A stretch of 10,131 nucleotides of DNA, from positions 1 to 10,131 of the forward strand of contig JBCCMB010000101.1 in NCBI GenBank assembly GCA_039026555.1, written 5' to 3'. Below the pieces are notes generated by a model. That model ran no database searches, was not told the origin of the DNA, and saw only the letters and a program-made list of their open reading frames with translations. The position numbers were made by a program, and so were the translations under genes. Positions within the stretch are counted from its first letter, which is position 1. Each line of letters starts with the position of its first letter. Source of the DNA: JBCCMB01 sp039026555. Lineage in GTDB: Bacteria > Pseudomonadota > Alphaproteobacteria > Caulobacterales > Hyphomonadaceae. Shown in pieces: positions 6,850 through 10,131 of this stretch.

Positions 6850-7620
6850 CTAAGCCGCGAACCGGTCTCCGAGATAGACCCGCCGCACATCTTCATTGGC
6901 CAGCACTTCATAAGGCCGGCCTTCGAAGAGGACTGCGCCGTCATAGATGATTGACGCGCGGTCTACGATGTCCAGCGTCTCGCGAACCTGGTGGTCGGTG
7001 ATGAGCACGCCGAGGCCGCGCTCCCGAAGATATCGCACCAGATCGGAGATGTCGGACACCGCAAGGGGGTCGATCCCGGTGAAGGGTTCGTCCAACAACA
7101 TGAAACTGGGCCGAGACGCGAGCGCGCGCGCAATTTCCACCCGGCGACGTTCGCCGCCAGATAGGGAATTGGCGTTTTGCTTTCGAAGATGGGAGATCTG
7201 AAGCTCTTCCAAAAGGCTGTCCGTCAATTCGCGACGTTTCGCCTTGGATTTTTCAGTGAGCTCCGCGACGCTCATCACGTTTTCCTCCACGGACATGCCG
7301 CGAAAGATGGAAGTTTCTTGGGGGAGATAGCCGACGCCAAGACGCGCGCGCTGGTACATGGGCAGCGCCGTTACGTCCTCACCGTCGATTTCTACTCGTC
7401 CCTGATCCACGTGGATGAGTCCCATCATCATGTAAAAACAGGTGGTTTTACCCGCCCCGTTCGGCCCAAGCAGACCGACGATCTCTCCCCGTCGAAGCGA
7501 GAGCGACACGTCCTTCACCACCTTCCTGCCTTTAAAGGATTTGGCGATGTTGAGCGCTTTCAGGCCGTCACCCGACCCTTGCCCCGTTTCTCCGGCGAAA
7601 AATGCCGTCTGCTCGTCCAT
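6850..7620 (-). CDS. lptB: LptB, ATPase of the lipopolysaccharide export ABC transporter
   Basis: A 256-aa ABC ATPase that, as a dimer under LptF/LptG, powers LPS extraction from the inner membrane. Motifs in order: Walker A GPNGAGKTT (52-60), Q-loop Q101 in YLPQETSIF, signature LSGGE (153-157), Walker B FMLLDEP (173-179) and the H-loop histidine H210 in ITDHQVRE. Sequences such as FYMMMGLI, the Q-loop block and DHQVRETL are typical of LptB and separate it from amino-acid importer ATPases. An N-terminal extension of about 18 residues precedes the ABC core. The start has only a weak Shine-Dalgarno (GGGG three bases before TATG). Neighbours lptA and lptC upstream confirm the assignment; lptF/lptG are not in the window. 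Confidence 0.96.
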   Translation of the reverse strand: MDEQTAFFAGETGQGSGDGLKALNIAKSFKGRKVVKDVSLSLRRGEIVGLLGPNGAGKTTCFYMMMGLIHVDQGRVEIDGEDVTALPMYQRARLGVGYLPQETSIFRGMSVEENVMSVAELTEKSKAKRRELTDSLLEELQISHLRKQNANSLSGGERRRVEIARALASRPSFMLLDEPFTGIDPLAVSDISDLVRYLRERGLGVLITDHQVRETLDIVDRASIIYDGAVLFEGRPYEVLANEDVRRVYLGDRFAA

Positions 7621-7695
7621 AGGACCCCATTACGTTTAAGATCAGGTTAGAAAAGGCGCGAAGATTGCATGCAGGCAGAATGCTACAGCGCGTCT

Positions 7696-7758
7696 TTCGG
7701 CGCCAGCCTTACTTGCGTCTTTGTCGCAGCTCGTGTGCTCAGCCTCATATTCGGCGCC
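7696..7758. repeat. Two 9-bp direct repeats in the lptA/lptB gap
   Basis: TTCGGCGCC occurs at 7696-7704 and 7750-7758, 54 bp apart start to start. Each is followed by a similar GC-then-CTTTA or CCTTA stretch. Because GGCGCC is self-complementary, the copies could also pair with each other in RNA. The 141-bp gap is longer than the others in this operon, so a regulatory role is possible, but short GC-rich repeats are expected by chance here. Confidence 0.25.
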
Positions 7759-7761
7759 GCT

Positions 7762-8292
7762 TTATTGGATGGTGTTTTCATCGGCCTGCGGCTCTATCAC
7801 GGTGCGGATACGCGTGGTTTCGCCGCCAAACATGGTGGAGCGCCCCGTGGACGCCTCTATGACCAAGCGTTCGCCGTTCACCACGCCGTCATCATTGGTG
7901 ACGATGACGTCGCCTGTCAGGGTGATGGTGTCGCTTTCCGCTGTATAAACACCTTTGTCGGCGCGCACTTTCTCGCGGATTGTTAGATAATAGACATCGC
8001 CCGTCGCGGTGATGCTTTTGAGTCCGCCGATCGACGCCGTGACGCCTTCGCCGGAAGGCTGGGGTCCCGTCCGGGCGTTGTATTCGATGACGACCTCTTC
8101 CGCGCGCAGGCGCGAATCCGACTGAATGATGTCCACATTTCCAGAATAGACCGCGCGCCTTTCGCGGTCGTTCAATTGGCCGCGGTCAGCGTTGATCTCG
8201 ATCGGACCGCCCTGCGTGCTTAACTGCGCGATCGCGGGCGCAGCCATTGCGGCGGCTGCGGCCAAAAATGCGATCATCCCCGATACTCTCAT
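7762..8292 (-). CDS. lptA: LptA, periplasmic lipopolysaccharide bridge protein (OstA-like)
   Basis: A 176-aa secreted protein. A signal peptide occupies residues 1-22 (hydrophobic alanine-rich core, likely cleavage after AIA before Q23). Residues about 30-145 form the OstA/LptA beta-jellyroll repeat (PIEINADRGQLNDRERRAVYS, then SGNVDIIQSDSRLRAEEVVI, a second copy around ITATGDVYYLTIREKVRADK and a third around ITLTGDVIVTNDDGVVNGERL). In characterised bacteria LptA monomers stack to carry LPS across the periplasm between LptC and LptD. AAAGG eight bases before the ATG supports the start. It lies 24 bp after lptC and 141 bp before lptB, as expected for the lpt operon. Confidence 0.93.
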   Translation of the reverse strand: MRVSGMIAFLAAAAAMAAPAIAQLSTQGGPIEINADRGQLNDRERRAVYSGNVDIIQSDSRLRAEEVVIEYNARTGPQPSGEGVTASIGGLKSITATGDVYYLTIREKVRADKGVYTAESDTITLTGDVIVTNDDGVVNGERLVIEASTGRSTMFGGETTRIRTVIEPQADENTIQ

Positions 8293-8316
8293 CCTCTTAC
8301 GCCTTTCTGTCGGGGA

Positions 8317-8994
8317 TCATTGCGCCTTCTCAGGAGGCGGCGGACCGCGCTCCTCGCTCAAATCCCCAAACTCGTCTTCGCTCACAATACGCGTCCAAAC
8401 ATTCCCGCGCAGAATGACGCGATCCCCGCCGTCTAAAACCTCATACGTGTCCGCGCGCAATTCGCCAATGGGTCCCGTTCCAATCAGCGGGGTCGCGCCT
8501 TCGACGCGATTGTCCTCGACAAACATGGTGGCGCGCTCGGAGACGAACAAATATCCGCCGGCGTCGGCCAACTGGACGTCCCCAACCAGCTCAAGCGTTT
8601 GGGTGGAGCGGTCGAATACGCCGTCGCGGGAGCGCACCACCCCGCCATTCGCATCCTCCATCACCGGGCGGCGCAAATCGATAATCTCCGTAACGCCCAA
8701 TCTTCGCCGCGCCGTGTCCGCCACAATCGCATAGGGAACGCCGGCGCCGTCTCGGCCGGTGAAGCGCGGGTTCAGCATGGTCACGCCCGCGGCGGGTTGC
8801 GGTGCGTTAAACGTGGCTTGATTGATGGAGTGCGAGACGACATAGCCCAGCAATACGCCGGCTGAGGCGGCCGCGCCGACGGTAAACGCCGCGCGCAAGA
8901 TCTTCACCAAATTGGTCCGCGTGCGAGCCTGCGATAGAGACAAGGCGCGGCGCGGCTCCCAGCTTTTCATCGCGTGTTGGGCGGCGGGCGTCAT
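8317..8994 (-). CDS. lptC: LptC, inner-membrane-anchored LPS export protein
   Basis: A 225-aa bitopic protein: a basic cytoplasmic N-terminus (1-33), one membrane helix at about 34-54 (AAFTVGAAASAGVLLGYVV), then a periplasmic OstA-like domain. The LptC marker block is at about 74-92 (LNPRFTGRDGAGVPYAIVAD), followed by beta repeats such as VFDRSTQTLELVGDVQLAD and an ELRADTYEVLDGGDRVILRGNV segment. In the Lpt machine it accepts LPS from LptB2FG and passes it to LptA. The C-terminus ends in a short proline/charged tail (GPPPPEKAQ). AAAGG lies eight bases before the ATG. It sits 24 bp upstream of lptA and 95 bp after the RNase D gene. Confidence 0.92.
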   Translation of the reverse strand: MTPAAQHAMKSWEPRRALSLSQARTRTNLVKILRAAFTVGAAASAGVLLGYVVSHSINQATFNAPQPAAGVTMLNPRFTGRDGAGVPYAIVADTARRRLGVTEIIDLRRPVMEDANGGVVRSRDGVFDRSTQTLELVGDVQLADAGGYLFVSERATMFVEDNRVEGATPLIGTGPIGELRADTYEVLDGGDRVILRGNVWTRIVSEDEFGDLSEERGPPPPEKAQ

Positions 8995-9037
8995 GTCGAA
9001 ACCTTTGCGGGCATACCATTACAGATCTGCAGTAAAG

Positions 9038-9063
9038 CGCCTTAATAGGGAAACACTAAGGCG
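9038..9063. repeat. 7-bp inverted repeat in the exonuclease/lptC gap
   Basis: CGCCTTA (9038-9044) and TAAGGCG (9057-9063) are perfect inverted copies with a 12-base loop. Transcribed on the minus strand, the hairpin is followed by CTTTACT, a very short U-containing tail. It could be a weak terminator or attenuator between the exonuclease gene and lptC, or an operator for lptC. Confidence 0.35.
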
Positions 9064-9089
9064 GAAGCTGACATTTCTAACGCGACGTC

Positions 9090-9704
9090 CTATGCGTGGG
9101 CGAAGATGTCGGTTTCCGGCCAGCCTGAAAGGTCCAGCTCGGCGCGCGTGGGCAGGAAGTCGAAGCAGGCTTGGGCGAGGTCGGTTCGGCCCTCGCGCGC
9201 CAACATGATATCCAGCTTCTCTTTAATGACATGAAGATGCAGTACATCGGAGGCCGCATAAGCGAGCTGCGCTTCCGTCAGCGTTTTCGCACCCCAATCG
9301 GAACTTTGCTGCGCTTTTGACATATCCACCGACGCCAATTCGCGGCTGACGTCTTTCAGCCCATGCCGGTCGGTATAAGTTCGCGTCAGCTTCGACGCGA
9401 TTTTAGTGCAATAAACGGGAGCGCATACAACGCCGAGCCATTTCTTCGTCATTGCAACGTCAAATCGGGCGAAATGAAAGATCTTTAGAAGGCCCTTATC
9501 GGCCAATACCGCCTTTAAGTTGGGGCAGTCGTAATCGGGGCGGTTTAGCCGCACGACGTGCGCGTCGCCATCTCCGGCGGACAATTGCACTACGCATAAA
9601 GCGTCGCGATGGAGATTTAGACCCAGCGTTTCAGTGTCCACAGCGACGGACCCTGAAAACGACACGTCCGCCGGCAGATCGCCCTCGTGATAATGAATGC
9701 TCAT
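9090..9704 (-). CDS. rnd: RNase D-type 3'-5' exonuclease (DEDDy family), catalytic domain only
   Basis: A 204-aa exoribonuclease-like protein that probably trims 3' ends of stable RNAs using two metal ions. The DEDDy residues are all present: D23 and E25 in AVDTETLGL (Exo I), D82 in HFARFDVAM (Exo II), and Y149 with D153 in LAYAASDVLHL (Exo III). The protein ends soon after the nuclease fold, so it lacks the HRDC domains of the roughly 375-aa E. coli RNase D; short forms like this are common in Alphaproteobacteria. AAGGAG lies about ten bases before the ATG, giving a clear start. It opens the conserved lptC-lptA-lptB-rpoN block and faces away from comM. The substrate is inferred from the family only. 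Confidence 0.9.
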   Translation of the reverse strand: MSIHYHEGDLPADVSFSGSVAVDTETLGLNLHRDALCVVQLSAGDGDAHVVRLNRPDYDCPNLKAVLADKGLLKIFHFARFDVAMTKKWLGVVCAPVYCTKIASKLTRTYTDRHGLKDVSRELASVDMSKAQQSSDWGAKTLTEAQLAYAASDVLHLHVIKEKLDIMLAREGRTDLAQACFDFLPTRAELDLSGWPETDIFAHA

Positions 9705-9736
9705 ATAGGCTGGCTCCTTAACGGCGTCGCGAGAAT

Positions 9737-9752
9737 CGGCACGCGATCTGCC
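9737..9752 (+). promoter_or_regulatory. Sigma-54-like -24/-12 element in the exonuclease/comM gap
   Basis: CGGCACGCGATCTGCC keeps the invariant GG (9738-9739) and GC (9750-9751) separated by ten bases, with GGCACG and TGC matching the TGGCACG-N4-TTGC consensus. It points toward comM, whose start is about 200 bp away. Mismatches are the first T of the -24 box and one T of the -12 box. The element is partly symmetric, so a weaker GG-N10-GC also reads toward the exonuclease gene. A similar spacing match occurs inside rpoN coding DNA, so chance is a real alternative. Confidence 0.22.
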
Positions 9753-9871
9753 TAGCGCAAACGCGTTGCGAAAAGCAAACCGTGGCGGCGTGCAGCAATA
9801 TTCGGAGCAAAGCTATCATTGTCGCGCCGTCTCAGCTCCGCGAGGCGAGATAGAGATGCCGCAACGCCAAT

Positions 9872-9904
9872 AAAAAAAGCTGCAGGCCTTTAAGTTCTTT
9901 TTTT
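9872..9904. repeat. A7G / CT7 inverted repeat upstream of comM
   Basis: AAAAAAAG (9872-9879) and CTTTTTTT (9897-9904) are perfect 8-bp inverted copies around a 17-base centre. The patch is sharply AT-rich beside GC-rich sequence and sits about 50 bp before the comM start. It could be an intrinsically bent or UP-element-like promoter region, a protein-binding dyad, or a weak hairpin with a U-run. The rest of the 248-bp gap (9705-9952) shows no ORF or RNA gene that I can recognise. Confidence 0.35.
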
Positions 9905-9952
9905 GTTCTTATTTTTGTGCTAGGGCTCGCTATGGGTTGAGGGAGGCGCGTC

Positions 9953-10131
9953 ATGGTCAGCCGCATCACCACTTTTGCGTTTGAGGGCGTGGACGCCAAG
10001 CCGGTGGATGTGCAGGTGCAATTGTCCGGCGGCCAGCCCGCCTTCGCCATTGTCGGCCTTCCGGACAAGGCGGTGGCGGAAAGTCGCGAACGCGTGCGCG
10101 CGGCGTTCGCCGCCATCGGTTTGGCGCTGCC
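9953..10131 (+). CDS. comM: ComM/YifB-family Mg-chelatase-like ATPase, N-terminal fragment (3' end beyond window)
   Basis: Only 59 complete codons are visible, starting MVSRITTFAFEGVDAKPVDV. The segment matches the N-terminal ChlI/Lon-like domain of the YifB/ComM family, including the hallmark FAIVGLPDKAVAESRERVRA (31-50). Full-length members are about 500 aa with a central AAA+ ATPase. In naturally competent bacteria ComM is a helicase that helps branch migration during integration of transforming DNA; many non-competent bacteria also carry it. GGGAGG seven bases before the ATG supports the start. It is the only plus-strand gene here and diverges from the exonuclease gene. The ATPase motifs lie outside the window, so intactness cannot be judged. 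Confidence 0.9.
   Translation, partial: MVSRITTFAFEGVDAKPVDVQVQLSGGQPAFAIVGLPDKAVAESRERVRAAFAAIGLAL

Noticed and set aside
7669..7986. Plus-strand frame starting in the lptA/lptB gap
   Set aside because: Most of it is antisense to lptA, no family resemblance, and no convincing ribosome binding site. The gap itself has no supported small gene.
8192..8734. 180-codon plus-strand open frame opposite lptA and lptC
   Set aside because: Serine/arginine/proline-rich composition and full overlap with two well-supported lpt genes indicate a shadow frame.
9832..10116. Minus-strand frame covering the comM start
   Set aside because: It is antisense to the conserved comM N-terminus and has no recognisable features.

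Overview
The window looks like an alphaproteobacterial chromosome segment. It is moderately GC-rich by eye, and almost all genes lie on the minus strand, so they read from high to low coordinates. The strongest taxonomic clue is the gene order RNase D-like exonuclease, lptC, lptA, lptB, rpoN, hpf, ptsN (9704 down to 4137), an arrangement familiar from Alphaproteobacteria such as Caulobacterales and Rhizobiales. I cannot name the genus from the sequence alone.

Layout, right to left. At 9953 the 5' end of a comM/yifB-type Mg-chelatase-like ATPase gene starts on the plus strand and runs off the window. A 248-bp divergent region separates it from the minus-strand housekeeping block. That block encodes an RNase D-type 3'-5' exonuclease, then three Lpt proteins: LptC (inner-membrane anchored), LptA (periplasmic bridge) and LptB (cytoplasmic ATPase). 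These help extract lipopolysaccharide and carry it to the outer membrane. Directly coupled to lptB is rpoN (sigma-54), followed by long-form ribosome hibernation factor (hpf/raiA) and ptsN (EIIA-Ntr). The last three link nitrogen/carbon status, alternative sigma factor use and ribosome dormancy.

The left 4 kb is more accessory: a secreted copper/topaquinone amine oxidase (653 aa), a divergent short-chain dehydrogenase that lacks the catalytic Tyr and Lys, and a response regulator (REC, PAS-like, LuxR-type HTH) cut by the left edge with no partner kinase in view. Each of these genes has its own upstream gap (86 to 221 bp) with promoter- or operator-like sequence, so they need not form one operon. 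A functional link, such as amine oxidation to an aldehyde that feeds another step, is only inference.

I found no tRNA, rRNA, CRISPR array, insertion sequence or prophage, and no gene-free stretch longer than 300 bases. I do not see a previously undescribed multi-gene system. The points most worth a second look are the YxxxK-less SDR, the dyad overlapping its putative promoter, the Thr-to-Arg change beside the amine oxidase cofactor tyrosine, and a sigma-54-like element in the rnd/comM gap.
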